From Deltaproteobacteria bacterium (GTDB lineage: Bacteria; Desulfobacterota; Binatia; Binatales; Binataceae): a stretch of DNA of 20,527 nt. This document shows, piece after piece, positions 7,242 through 15,421 of the stretch; position 1 is the first letter of the stretch; every line of letters begins with the position of its first letter. The stretch lies in contig JAJYMR010000245.1 of assembly GCA_021786815.1 (NCBI GenBank), positions 1 to 20,527 of the forward strand, given 5' to 3'. A program made the translations under genes and the position numbers. The notes beneath the pieces were generated by a model. It saw nothing but the letters and a program-made list of their open reading frames with translations, did not search any database and had not been told where the DNA came from.

Positions 7242-8291
7242 ATGCCGAGTCCCAACGAAATACTGTCCGAACTGAAAAAAGTTAAATATCCCGGCTTCAC
7301 GCGCGACATCGTGTCCTTCGGGATGGTGAAAGATATCGAGGTCGCCTATGCGGGCGTGACCGTGTTCCTCACCGTTCCTTCGGGCAATCCGGAGATAGCC
7401 TCGAAAATCGCCGAGGACGTGCGCAAAATGGTCGCCGCAATGCCCGGCGTGCCGGATGTGAGAGTCGAAGTCGAAGAACCGGCGCCGGCGCAACCGCAAG
7501 CGGCCGCCGGTCACGCCCGGCGCGAGATCCCGGACGTGGCGCACGTGGTCGCGGTCGCAAGCGGCAAGGGCGGCGTCGGCAAATCGACGGTCGCGGTGAA
7601 TCTTGCCCTTGCGATGAAGGAGCTGGGATGGCGCGTCGGCCTGATGGACGCCGACGTTTACGGCCCGAGCGTCGCGATGATGGTCGGCGCGGAGGCTCCC
7701 GTCAAAGTCACCCCGGAGCGAAAGATCGTTCCGCTCGAGCGCTACGGGATTCGCTACGTCTCGATGGGGCTGTTCGTGCATGACCAGCAGGCCGTGATCT
7801 GGCGCGGCCCGATGGTGACGAAGCTCGAACTCGAGTTCCTGTTCAACGTGCAATGGGGCGAGCTTGATTGCCTGGTGCTCGACCTTCCGCCCGGCACCGG
7901 CGACGCCCAGCTTACGATCACGCAGCGCGTCAAGCTCGACGGCGGGGTTATCGTAACCACGCCGCAGGAAATGGCGCTGCTCGACGTAAGACGCGGCGTG
8001 CAGATGTTCCAAGAGGTCGAGGTGCCGGTCCTCGGCGTGGTCGAGAACATGAGTTATTACGTGTGCCGCAAGTGCGGCAGCCGCCATCAGATTTTCTCGC
8101 ACGGCGGCGGCGAGAACCTCGCCCGCGAACTCGGCGTGCCGTTCCTCGGAGAGCTTCCGCTCGTCCGCGAGGTGCGCGAGGGCGGCGACCAGGCGCTTCC
8201 GCTGGTCGCGGTGAACCCGTCGCATCCGGTGAGCGCCGCCTTCAAGTCGCTCGCCGCGCGGGTAATCGAGCAACTGGAGCCGGCCCGATGA
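7242..8291 (+). CDS. mrp: Mrp/NBP35-family P-loop ATPase, Fe-S cluster carrier (ApbC)
   Basis: A 349-aa cytosolic protein expected to bind an Fe-S cluster at a dimer interface and hand it to apo-enzymes. Residues 1-78 form a MIP18/DUF59 domain. After a Pro/Ala linker comes the deviant Walker A SGKGGVGKST (107-116), MDADVYGPSV (135-144), the DLPPGTGD switch (214-221), and the cluster-binding CxxC as CRKC (275-278) within NMSYYVCRKCG. All key residues of a functional carrier are present. ATG 7242 is preferred over an in-frame TTG at 7221 because the DUF59 domain begins directly after it, although no strong ribosome site precedes it. It starts the plus-strand operon; its stop overlaps an 11-codon ORF leading to the exonuclease gene. 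The dehydrogenase and CoA-transferase next door are not Fe-S enzymes. Confidence 0.93.
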   Translation: MPSPNEILSELKKVKYPGFTRDIVSFGMVKDIEVAYAGVTVFLTVPSGNPEIASKIAEDVRKMVAAMPGVPDVRVEVEEPAPAQPQAAAGHARREIPDVAHVVAVASGKGGVGKSTVAVNLALAMKELGWRVGLMDADVYGPSVAMMVGAEAPVKVTPERKIVPLERYGIRYVSMGLFVHDQQAVIWRGPMVTKLELEFLFNVQWGELDCLVLDLPPGTGDAQLTITQRVKLDGGVIVTTPQEMALLDVRRGVQMFQEVEVPVLGVVENMSYYVCRKCGSRHQIFSHGGGENLARELGVPFLGELPLVREVREGGDQALPLVAVNPSHPVSAAFKSLAARVIEQLEPAR

Positions 8292-8323
8292 GCGAGTCGC
8301 GCACGCCGCGCGCGCAGTGCTGA
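8288..8323 (+). CDS. Possible 11-codon coupling ORF between mrp and the exonuclease gene
   Basis: An ATG at 8288 overlaps the mrp stop (ATGA). It encodes MSESRTPRAQC and ends at a TGA (8321-8323) that overlaps the exonuclease ATG (TGATG). There is no Shine-Dalgarno sequence before the exonuclease start, so terminating ribosomes might re-initiate there. This is inference from overlapping start and stop codons only; it could be chance. Confidence 0.25.
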   Translation: MSESRTPRAQC

Positions 8324-9072
8324 TGCCGTTTGCCGTATTCGATATCGAGACGCGAATCGACAAGCATCTGCTCAACCAGGTGTTTGCCGCCGGCGAGGGG
8401 CTCACCGACGAGCAGGCGTACGAGCGCTATCGCGACGAGACGATGCGCCGGCGCGGTAGCGACTTCCTGCCGCTTACGCTCCATCTGCCGATCTCGATTG
8501 CGATCGGCAATGTCGGCGACGACCACGCGCTGCGCTCGGTGGAGAGCCTGGTTCTCGACGACTATTCCGAGGAAAAGCTGGTGCGCGAGTTCTGGTCGCG
8601 GTATGAGCGCTTCAGCGGCACGATAGTGAGCTTCAACGGACGCCGTTTCGATTTGCCCGTGCTCGAACTGGCTGCGCTGCGCTACGGAATCGCCGCGCCG
8701 GTCCATTTCGGCGAAGCGAGCCTCGCGCGCCATCGCTACTCCGAGGAACGGCACTTCGACCTGCTCGATTACCTGACGAATCACGGAGCCGTCGCGCTTG
8801 CGGGCGGGATGAATCTGTTGCTCAGGATGATCGGGATGCCGGGAAAGCGCGAGATGGACGGCTCCAAGGTGCAGGAGTACTACGAAGCCGGGCGGCTCGA
8901 CGAAATCCATCGCTATTGCCGCGCCGACGTGGTGCAGACGTATTTTCTGTTTCTGCGCGTCCAGTTGACGCGCGGGCGGATAAGCGAGGAAGCCTATCGC
9001 GAGGCAAGCCAGTCCTCCGCGCGCTTTCTTATAGACGAAGGCGTGTTCGCCGAGCCGGGCGCAAAGCCGTAA
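8323..9072 (+). CDS. Predicted 3'-5' exonuclease, PolB-exonuclease-like (PF10108 type)
   Basis: A 249-aa RNase H-fold protein of the DEDD exonuclease superfamily. Exo I is visible as FDIET (Asp7, Glu9), exo II as SFNGRRFDLPVL (Asp110), and exo III as YCRADVVQTYFLFL (Asp202). A further conserved HFDLLDYL stretch lies at 144-151. No polymerase domain is attached, matching the stand-alone family, which is expected to trim single-stranded nucleic acid 3' ends in the cytoplasm; the true substrate is not known. ATG 8323 is preferred to the GTG at 8317 because family members start just before the first beta strand. Neither has a clear ribosome site. The gene lies 31 bp after mrp and 10 bp before the glycosyltransferase gene. 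Confidence 0.82.
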   Translation: MPFAVFDIETRIDKHLLNQVFAAGEGLTDEQAYERYRDETMRRRGSDFLPLTLHLPISIAIGNVGDDHALRSVESLVLDDYSEEKLVREFWSRYERFSGTIVSFNGRRFDLPVLELAALRYGIAAPVHFGEASLARHRYSEERHFDLLDYLTNHGAVALAGGMNLLLRMIGMPGKREMDGSKVQEYYEAGRLDEIHRYCRADVVQTYFLFLRVQLTRGRISEEAYREASQSSARFLIDEGVFAEPGAKP

Positions 9073-9082
9073 GCCATTGGAG

Positions 9083-9841
9083 ATGTCCGACCGTCCCACA
9101 ATTTCGCTCATCGTAATCACGCGCAACGAGCAGGAGCTTATCGGCCAGTGCCTGAAAAGCGCCTGGTTCTGCGACGAGCTGGTGGTGGTCGATTCGTTTT
9201 CGAACGACGCCACTGTGGAGATCGCCAAAAGCCTTGGCGCCAAGGTCTATCAGCACGAGTTCACCGACTACGTCCGGCAGAAGCAGATGGCGCTCGACCG
9301 CGCCAGCGGTGACTGGGTGCTCCTGATGGACGCCGACGAGCAGGCGACGCATGATCTGGGCGTCGAAATTCGCAAGGCCGTCGCTTCGCCCGGCGCGGCC
9401 GACGGCTATCGCATCCGGCGCATCCTCTATCATCTCGGCCACTATTTCTCGCACGGGCTTTACCCCGACCGTCCCGTGCGCCTGTTCCGCCGAAGCCGCG
9501 GGCATATCGGCGGGCGCGACCCGCATGACAAGGTCGTCGTCGAGGGCAGGCTCAGCCAGCTCGAGCATCCGATCCTTCATTTCAGCTACCGCGACGTCGC
9601 GGATCACGTCGCGACGATCAACCGGTTCTCCAGCCGCGCCGCGATTGAGCAGGAGCCGACGGCGCTCACGGCGGTCCGGATGTTCACGAATCCCGCCTGG
9701 CGGTTTTTCAATTTCTATTTCCTGCGCGGCGGCTTCCGCGAAGGCGGACGCGGGCTTTACGCGGCGATGAGCGCGGCGTTTTACGTCTTTCTCAAATACG
9801 CGAAGCTCTACGAGCGAAAGCTCAAGTCGCGCAGGCTCTGA
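9083..9841 (+). CDS. Family 2 glycosyltransferase, WaaE/KdtX-like
   Basis: A 252-aa GT-A-fold enzyme that would transfer a sugar from a nucleotide-sugar, probably at the cytoplasmic face during lipopolysaccharide core or other glycan assembly. It opens with ISLIVITRNEQELIGQCL, has VVVDSFSND (nucleotide-binding Asp37) and the metal-binding DAD at 83-85 in LLMDADEQ. The later DRPVRLFRRSRG and DPHDKVVVEG motifs and a C-terminal aromatic segment (FFNFYFLRGGFREG) recall WaaE-type core glucosyltransferases. ATG 9083 has GGAG directly in front, too close for an ideal ribosome site; TTG 9077 is an alternative adding two residues. It is the last gene before a strong terminator. The linkage made cannot be predicted from sequence. 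Confidence 0.85.
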   Translation: MSDRPTISLIVITRNEQELIGQCLKSAWFCDELVVVDSFSNDATVEIAKSLGAKVYQHEFTDYVRQKQMALDRASGDWVLLMDADEQATHDLGVEIRKAVASPGAADGYRIRRILYHLGHYFSHGLYPDRPVRLFRRSRGHIGGRDPHDKVVVEGRLSQLEHPILHFSYRDVADHVATINRFSSRAAIEQEPTALTAVRMFTNPAWRFFNFYFLRGGFREGGRGLYAAMSAAFYVFLKYAKLYERKLKSRRL

Positions 9842-9851
9842 GCGCAGGGCG

Positions 9852-9885
9852 ACGATTGCGCGCGGGCTGACCACGCAATCGTTTT
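9852..9885 (+). terminator. Rho-independent terminator after the mrp-exonuclease-glycosyltransferase operon
   Basis: ACGATTGCG (9852-9860) pairs perfectly with CGCAATCGT (9874-9882) around a 13-nt loop, followed by TTT and a T-rich stretch. It lies 10 bp after the glycosyltransferase stop and separates that operon from the ABC transporter genes. Confidence 0.75.
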
Positions 9886-9933
9886 CGTTCACTTCTATTC
9901 TTTTCGAGAACTGAATAACTTAGGCGGTGCTCC

Positions 9934-11685
9934 ATGAAGCGCCTGCTCGTTTACATCCGGCGGTACCGGTTCCGATACGTCTTCGGAATCGCGTGTACGC
10001 TCGCGACCGCCACGCTCGCGATGGTCATCCCGCTGCTCATCCGCGATTCGATCAACGCGGTGCAGGCGGGACGGCGCGCCGACCTGGCTGATTACGCGGT
10101 CGCGATGGGCGCGGCGGCGCTCGTGATGGGCGTGGTGCGATGGTTCTCGCGCTTCGTCATCTTCAACGCCGGACGCGACATCGAGTACGACATCCGAAAC
10201 GACCTGTTCGCTCGCCTGGTGAAGCTCGGACCCGACTTCTATCAGCGCCTTAAGACGGGAGACCTGATGTCGCGGATGGTGAACGACCTGAACGCCGTCC
10301 GGATGCTGGTCGGGATGGGCGTGCTCACGTTTACCAACACCCCCGTCTACTACATTTACGCGCTCGCCTTCATGGCCTCGCTCAACGCGCGCCTCACAAT
10401 CGCCTCGATCGCGCCTTACGCGGTACTGCTTTACGCGATGCGCAAGCTCACGCGCGCGCTGATGGAACGAAGCCTCAAGGTGCAGGAAGGACTCGGCGCG
10501 ATCGGCGCAAAGGTGCAGGAGAGCCTTGCCGGAATCCACGTCGTTAAGGCCTACGCGCTCGAAGACCACGAGGGCCGGCGCTTTCGCGCGCTCAACGACG
10601 AGTACAACGACAACGGGCTTGCGCTCGCGCGGCTTCGCGGAGCGATCAACCCGATGATTCGCGGGGCGATCGCGAGTTCCGTGATGATCGTCCTCATCTA
10701 CGGCGGTTCGCTCGTGATGGCGCATCGGATGTCGATCGGCGACCTGGTCGCTTTCATGAGCTATCTCGGACAACTCGCGTGGCCGACCACTTCGCTCGGA
10801 TGGATGCTCTCGATTTACCAGCGCGGCAAGGCCGCGATGAAGCGGCTCGACGAAATCTTCGAGGCGCGACCGACACTTGCCGTCGAAGGACCCGAAGAGC
10901 GGCTCGAAGTGGCGGGCGCGCTCGAATGGAACCGCGTCTCGTTCAGCTACTTCGCGCGCAACGGCCGTCCGAGCGACGGCGGGCTTCCTTACGCGCTCAG
11001 AAACGTCAGCGTCAGGGTGGAACCGGGCGAGAAGCTCGCCATCGTCGGGCGCACCGGCTCGGGCAAATCGACGATGATAAAGATGCTCGCCCGGCTTATC
11101 GATCCGACCGAGGGAAGCGTGACGCTCGACGGCCGCGATATCCGCGAACTGCCGCTTCGCGCGCTTCGGCGGACGATTGGCGTGGTGCCGCAGGAGCCGA
11201 CGCTGTTTTCCGAAACGCTCGCGCGCAATATCGCCTTCGGCCGCCCGGACGCCACGATGGAACAGATCGCGGCCGCCGCGCGAATCGCCGGGCTGGAAAC
11301 CGACCTCGCGAGCCTGCCCGGAGGATTCGAGACGATGGTGGGCGAGCGCGGGATGGCGCTCTCGGGCGGACAGAAGCAGCGCGTCACAATCGCGCGCCTG
11401 CTCACCTACGATCCGGCGGTCGTGGTGCTGGACGACGCGCTTTCGAGCGTCGATACGGAAACCGAACGCGCCGTGCTCGGAAGCCTGTCGGAAAGCGTGC
11501 GCGGAAGAACGACGATAGTGGTTGCCCATCGCGCCTCGACCGTGCGCGACGCGGACCAGATCATCGTGCTCGAGGACGGCGAGATAGCCGAGCGCGGCAC
11601 GCATGGGGAGTTGATGGCGCGCCGGGGCATCTACTCCGAGCTTTTCCAGCGCCAGCTTCTGGAAGAGGAATTGGAACGCTACTGA
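9934..11685 (+). CDS. ABC exporter half-transporter, subunit with degenerate Walker B
   Basis: A 583-aa inner-membrane protein with an N-terminal six-helix exporter domain (about 1-320) and a C-terminal ATPase domain. Walker A is GRTGSGKST (372-380, Lys378), the signature is canonical LSGGQ (476-480), and Walker B is VVVLDDALSSVD. The residue after the Walker B Asp is Asp501 instead of the catalytic Glu. That substitution, paired with the next gene's FSAGQ signature and intact Glu, is the known arrangement of heterodimeric exporters such as BmrCD, LmrCD and TM287/288. The start at 9934 follows AGGCGGTG at good spacing. Its stop lies 3 nt before the partner gene's ATG. Substrate (drug, lipid or peptide) is not predictable; multidrug or lipid export is typical. 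Confidence 0.93.
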   Translation: MKRLLVYIRRYRFRYVFGIACTLATATLAMVIPLLIRDSINAVQAGRRADLADYAVAMGAAALVMGVVRWFSRFVIFNAGRDIEYDIRNDLFARLVKLGPDFYQRLKTGDLMSRMVNDLNAVRMLVGMGVLTFTNTPVYYIYALAFMASLNARLTIASIAPYAVLLYAMRKLTRALMERSLKVQEGLGAIGAKVQESLAGIHVVKAYALEDHEGRRFRALNDEYNDNGLALARLRGAINPMIRGAIASSVMIVLIYGGSLVMAHRMSIGDLVAFMSYLGQLAWPTTSLGWMLSIYQRGKAAMKRLDEIFEARPTLAVEGPEERLEVAGALEWNRVSFSYFARNGRPSDGGLPYALRNVSVRVEPGEKLAIVGRTGSGKSTMIKMLARLIDPTEGSVTLDGRDIRELPLRALRRTIGVVPQEPTLFSETLARNIAFGRPDATMEQIAAAARIAGLETDLASLPGGFETMVGERGMALSGGQKQRVTIARLLTYDPAVVVLDDALSSVDTETERAVLGSLSESVRGRTTIVVAHRASTVRDADQIIVLEDGEIAERGTHGELMARRGIYSELFQRQLLEEELERY

Positions 11686-11688
11686 GCG

Positions 11689-13530
11689 ATGCGCGAAGAC
11701 GCTGAACAGAAGGACCTTGGCCAGGTTTACGACGTCCGGCTCATCCGATGGATTTGGACGTTCGTGCGCCCGTATCGCCGGCTGTTCCTGTTCTCATTGC
11801 TCCTGATGCCACTCAACTCGGCGTTCGCGCTCGCGCAGCCCTACGTCGTGAAGCTCACGATCGACATCTTCCTCGCCGCGCGCAGAAGCGCGCCGCCGCG
11901 ATGGCTCGTGCCGGTGTTTGCCGCCGTGGGAGGACACGGGCTGCTCGCGATGGGGCTCATCTATGCGGTGCTGCTGACCGGAGAGTTCGTAACCTTTTAC
12001 GGGCAGTTCTATCTCACGATGATGGTCGCGCAGTACAGTCTCTCGGACCTGAGGCTTGCGCTTTTCCAGCGCGTCGAGCTCCTGCCGATGGAATTTTTCG
12101 ACAAGACGCCGGTCGGTCGGCTGGTGAGCAGGATGACGACCGACATCGACGCGATCAGCGAGATGTTCGGTGCCGGCTCGCTGACCATCTTCATCGATAT
12201 GCTCACCCTGGCCGGCATCGTCGCGATCATGCTCGCGCTCAACTGGCGGCTTGCGCTGTGGGCGCTGTGCGCGATCCCGCCGCTGCTCGTCATCATCAAT
12301 TACTTCAGGGTGCGCGCGCGGGTCGTGTATCGCGAAATCCGCGACCGGCTGGCCGCGGTCAACGCGTATCTTTCGGAAGCGATCGGCGGGATGGCGGTGA
12401 TCCAGTTGTTCACGCGCGAGGACGTAAGCCGGGGCGAGTTCGACGTGCTGAACCGCCAGAGCCGCGACGCGCAGGTCAAGGCGAACATCTACGAGGCCGG
12501 CCTGTTTTCCGCAGTCGAGGCGCTAAGCTGGGCCACGGTCGCGATAATCCTGTGGTTCGGCGGCGGACAGGTGATGCGCCGGCTCATCGGACTCGGCACG
12601 CTGGTCGCATTCATCGAATACGCCCGGATGTTTTTCATGCCGCTGCGCGATATCTCCACCAAGTACACGGTGCTCCAGTCGGCGCTCGCCGCGGCCGACC
12701 GTATCCAGTCCCTGATGGAAGAACCCGTCACGATAGAAAGCCCGCGCGCGCCGCTTCGAATCGAATCGCCACGCGGCTCGATTGTCTTTGAGCATGTGAC
12801 GTTCGCGTACCGGCCGGGCGAACCGGTGCTGAAGGACCTGAGCTTCCGCATCGAGCCGGGCCAGAAGGTCGCGCTCGTCGGACCGACCGGCTCGGGCAAG
12901 ACGACCATCATCAAGCTCCTGAACCGCTTCTACGACGTCGGCGACGGGCGAATACTGGTGGATGGGGTTGACGTGCGGCAATGGGACCTCGCCGAGTTGC
13001 GAAGCACAATCGGACTGGTGCAGCAGGACGTTTTTCTTTTTTCCGGGGACGTGATGGAGAACCTGAAGCTCGGACGGACCGAGCTTACCGAAGCCGAAAT
13101 AACCGCGGCGCTCGCCCGGGCGCAGGCGCTGCCCTTCGTCAAACGCCTTCCGCGCGGGCTCGGCGAAGAGATTAGCGAGCGCGGCGCGAATTTTTCCGCC
13201 GGTCAACGCCAGCTTCTGTCCTTCGCGCGCGCGCTTGCCTACAATCCGCGCATCCTTGCGATGGACGAGGCGACTTCCAGCGTGGACAGCGAAACCGAGC
13301 GGCTCATCCAGCTTGCGCTGGAAGAACTGCTCGAAGGCCGCACGGCGCTGGTCGTCGCCCATCGCCTTTCGACCATCGAGAGGGCCGATCGGATAATGGT
13401 CCTGAGCAACGGCTCGCTGCGCGAGAGCGGCACGCACGAAGAGCTGCTCCGGATGCGCGGTCTTTATTTCAGGCTGTTCGAACTTCAGTACGCCGCTGCG
13501 CCCGACATCGCGCGCGAGGCCGCCGACTGA
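11689..13530 (+). CDS. ABC exporter half-transporter, catalytic partner subunit
   Basis: A 613-aa membrane protein with six hydrophobic segments within about residues 25-330 and a C-terminal ATPase domain. Walker A is GPTGSGKT (398-405, Lys404) and Walker B is ILAMDEATSSVD with catalytic Glu527. The signature is FSAGQRQLL (502-510), the variant seen in the partner subunit of heterodimeric exporters. With the preceding gene it should form one complete site (its own Walker motifs plus the partner's LSGGQ) and one degenerate site. The N-terminal extension before the first helix is hydrophilic and acidic, slightly longer than in the partner. Only 3 nt separate it from the upstream stop and no strong ribosome site is visible, so translation is probably coupled. 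The aminopeptidase gene follows after 38 bp. Confidence 0.94.
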   Translation: MREDAEQKDLGQVYDVRLIRWIWTFVRPYRRLFLFSLLLMPLNSAFALAQPYVVKLTIDIFLAARRSAPPRWLVPVFAAVGGHGLLAMGLIYAVLLTGEFVTFYGQFYLTMMVAQYSLSDLRLALFQRVELLPMEFFDKTPVGRLVSRMTTDIDAISEMFGAGSLTIFIDMLTLAGIVAIMLALNWRLALWALCAIPPLLVIINYFRVRARVVYREIRDRLAAVNAYLSEAIGGMAVIQLFTREDVSRGEFDVLNRQSRDAQVKANIYEAGLFSAVEALSWATVAIILWFGGGQVMRRLIGLGTLVAFIEYARMFFMPLRDISTKYTVLQSALAAADRIQSLMEEPVTIESPRAPLRIESPRGSIVFEHVTFAYRPGEPVLKDLSFRIEPGQKVALVGPTGSGKTTIIKLLNRFYDVGDGRILVDGVDVRQWDLAELRSTIGLVQQDVFLFSGDVMENLKLGRTELTEAEITAALARAQALPFVKRLPRGLGEEISERGANFSAGQRQLLSFARALAYNPRILAMDEATSSVDSETERLIQLALEELLEGRTALVVAHRLSTIERADRIMVLSNGSLRESGTHEELLRMRGLYFRLFELQYAAAPDIAREAAD

Positions 13531-13568
13531 GCGATTGCCCTCGCACGCATGCCTGAGACTCTTTCCGG

Positions 13569-14729
13569 ATGAGCCGTCGAAACCAGATTTCCGCTCCGGC
13601 CTCGGCCAAGTTCCGCAAGTCCACCCTTGCTTGGAGTTTCGCGCTGCGCGTCGCCGCGCTCGCGCTCGCGGCCGTCATCCTGCCGGGATGCAGCAGTATG
13701 GCGTATGTCGCGCGCGCCGCCTACGAAGAAGGACGCATCCTATGGAACCGCGAACCGATAACCCAGGCGCTCGACAAACCGGACGTTTCGGCAAAAACCC
13801 GCGAGAAGCTTCAGACCGTCCTCCATGTCCGCGAATTCGCGCAGGACAAGCTCGGACTCGACGTCGGCGACGCGTACAGCACGATAAGCCCGGTTGACCG
13901 CGGCGCGGTGGTGTACGTCGTGATGGCGGCGCGGCGCGACTCGCTCAAACCGCATGTCTGGTGGTTTCCGATCGTCGGCTACGTCCCGTATCGCGGCTAC
14001 TTCGACAAGAACGAGGCGCTCGCCGAGGCGCGGAGCATGGAGGCGCAGGGCTACGACACGCTGGTGCGTCCGGCGGTCGCATTCTCGAGCCTCGGCTTCT
14101 TCGCCGACCCGTTGCTCTCAAACCTGCTCAAGCTCAACAAGGTCGTACTCGCCGGCGTCATCATCCACGAGCTGTTCCATCGGACCTATTTTCTCGAAAG
14201 CGACGTGATGTTCGACGAATCGGCCGCCAATTTCGTCGGAAACCGGGGAGCGGTGGACTTCTTCACCCGGACCGAAGGCGCGTCTTCCGAGGACGCGCGC
14301 GTCGCGCGGGACGTCTACGAGAGCAATCTTGAGTTCGCGCGCTTTCTGCTCCAGGCCCAGGCTAAGCTGCTCCGGTTGTATGGCAGCGGCCTTCCCGAAG
14401 AGGAAATCCTCAGGCGGCGGAAAAAGGTCTTCAAGGAAATCCAGGCCGACTACGCCCGAATCAAGCCCACGCTTTCAGGCCTCGAACGCTTCAACCTCGA
14501 CAAGCACCGGCTTAACAATGCGGTGATGCTGAACTACATGCTCTATTTCCACGACCAGGACAATTTCGCCGCGCTGGAGAAACTCAACCACGACGACACT
14601 CGCGCCACCATCGCGCAGATAATCAGCCTCGCCAGGCGCAATCCCTACGATCCGTTCTACGCGATCTGGCAGGCGACGCGGCTGCCGCTTGCGCCGTCGG
14701 CGCCGCCGGGACTCAGCGCGTCCCGATAA
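13569..14729 (+). CDS. Putative zinc aminopeptidase lipoprotein (PF10023/DUF2265 type)
   Basis: A 386-aa exported lipoprotein. A basic N-terminus and hydrophobic run end in the lipobox LPGC, with Cys41 as the lipidated residue. The zinc-peptidase motif HELFH (200-204, Glu201 as base) is followed by FDESAANFVG, whose Glu217 fits as the third zinc ligand, as in gluzincin-type enzymes. The block FDKNEALAEARSMEAQGYD (145-163) and the length match the putative aminopeptidase family. It probably acts on peptides in the periplasm or at the inner face of the outer membrane; activity has not been shown for this family as far as I know. It lies 38 bp after the ABC pair on the same strand, so peptide or lipoprotein handling by the exporter is a possible link. 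Its 3' end overlaps the convergent hydrolase gene by 17 bp. Confidence 0.85.
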   Translation: MSRRNQISAPASAKFRKSTLAWSFALRVAALALAAVILPGCSSMAYVARAAYEEGRILWNREPITQALDKPDVSAKTREKLQTVLHVREFAQDKLGLDVGDAYSTISPVDRGAVVYVVMAARRDSLKPHVWWFPIVGYVPYRGYFDKNEALAEARSMEAQGYDTLVRPAVAFSSLGFFADPLLSNLLKLNKVVLAGVIIHELFHRTYFLESDVMFDESAANFVGNRGAVDFFTRTEGASSEDARVARDVYESNLEFARFLLQAQAKLLRLYGSGLPEEEILRRRKKVFKEIQADYARIKPTLSGLERFNLDKHRLNNAVMLNYMLYFHDQDNFAALEKLNHDDTRATIAQIISLARRNPYDPFYAIWQATRLPLAPSAPPGLSASR

Positions 14730-15345
14730 GCTCGACGAGCGCGTCGCAAAGTTCGCCCTCGAAGCCGCCGAAGAAGTGGTCGGCGCCCGCGATCAATTTC
14801 AAGCTCGCGGAGGGTCCAATCTCGCGCGCAAGGCGCGCGATTGCGTCCGCGGGACAATAGTCGTCGCGATCGCCTGACACGAGGATTATTCGCTTGCGGC
14901 TTTGCCCGAAGTCCGAAAAATCCGCCATCCCGACCGGCAGGGCGATCGCCGCTATCGTATCGACCTCGTCGAGTTCCGCACCGGCGCGCATCGCAACCGC
15001 CGCCCCGAACGAATACCCCGCCATCACCGCGCCCCGCTTTGCGACGCCCTCGCGCGCCAGCAGGAACCGCGCTGCCGCCTTTGCGTCCTCGGCTTCGCCC
15101 GCGCCGCCGCCGTATTCGCCGCTGCTCGCGCCCACGCCGCGAAAGTTGAAGCGCACCGTGGCCATCCCGAGCCGCCACATCGCCTCGAGCGCGGCCTCGA
15201 CCACGTTGTTGTACATCGAGCCGCCGTATTGCGGATGGGGATGACAGATGACGGCGCCGCGCATCGGCGTGGCGGCCTCTGGAACGGCGACAAGCGCTTC
15301 GAGTCGCAGTTCACCGGACGGGATCGTGGCGCTTTGTTCCTTCAT
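14713..15345 (-). CDS. Alpha/beta hydrolase (small dienelactone-hydrolase-like)
   Basis: A 210-aa cytosolic alpha/beta hydrolase. The family block AVICHPHPQYGGSMYNNVV (31-49) and RFNFRGVGASSG (65-76) are followed by the nucleophile elbow GYSFG (Ser112), a late Asp in VSGDRDDY (Asp159, Asp161 or Asp162) and His190 in GADHFF, giving a full catalytic triad. Small proteins of this type are common and mostly uncharacterised esterases. ATG 15345 follows CAGGGGGCG at normal distance; the frame stays open upstream but without homology. The gene is convergent with the aminopeptidase (17-bp overlap of the 3' ends) and divergent from the Mut7-C gene. Confidence 0.85.
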   Translation of the reverse strand: MKEQSATIPSGELRLEALVAVPEAATPMRGAVICHPHPQYGGSMYNNVVEAALEAMWRLGMATVRFNFRGVGASSGEYGGGAGEAEDAKAAARFLLAREGVAKRGAVMAGYSFGAAVAMRAGAELDEVDTIAAIALPVGMADFSDFGQSRKRIILVSGDRDDYCPADAIARLAREIGPSASLKLIAGADHFFGGFEGELCDALVELIGTR

Positions 15346-15405
15346 GGTTACGCCCCCTGGCGACACGGTCGCGGCTTTCGATGCTCCGAAGCTGCGTGCG
15401 ACCGC

Positions 15406-15414
15406 TGCTATACT
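15406..15414 (+). promoter_or_regulatory. Extended -10 promoter element for the Mut7-C gene
   Basis: TGCTATACT fits the extended -10 consensus TGnTATAAT with one mismatch. The -35 position is poor (CCGAAG at 17-bp spacing), which is usual for extended -10 promoters. Transcription would begin at about 15420-15422, right at the GTG start proposed for the downstream gene. Confidence 0.5.
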
Positions 15415-15421
15415 ACAGCAG

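Noticed and set aside
6130..8405. Open frames at 6130-7275 (+) and 6945-8405 (-) spanning the divergent gap
   Set aside because: They are antisense to DUF4838 and mrp and contain none of the expected protein features.
9895..11604. 569-residue minus-strand frame opposite the first ABC gene, and 12523-13437 (-) opposite the second
   Set aside because: Extremely His/Arg-rich, no domain, and exactly antisense to complete ABC transporter motifs.
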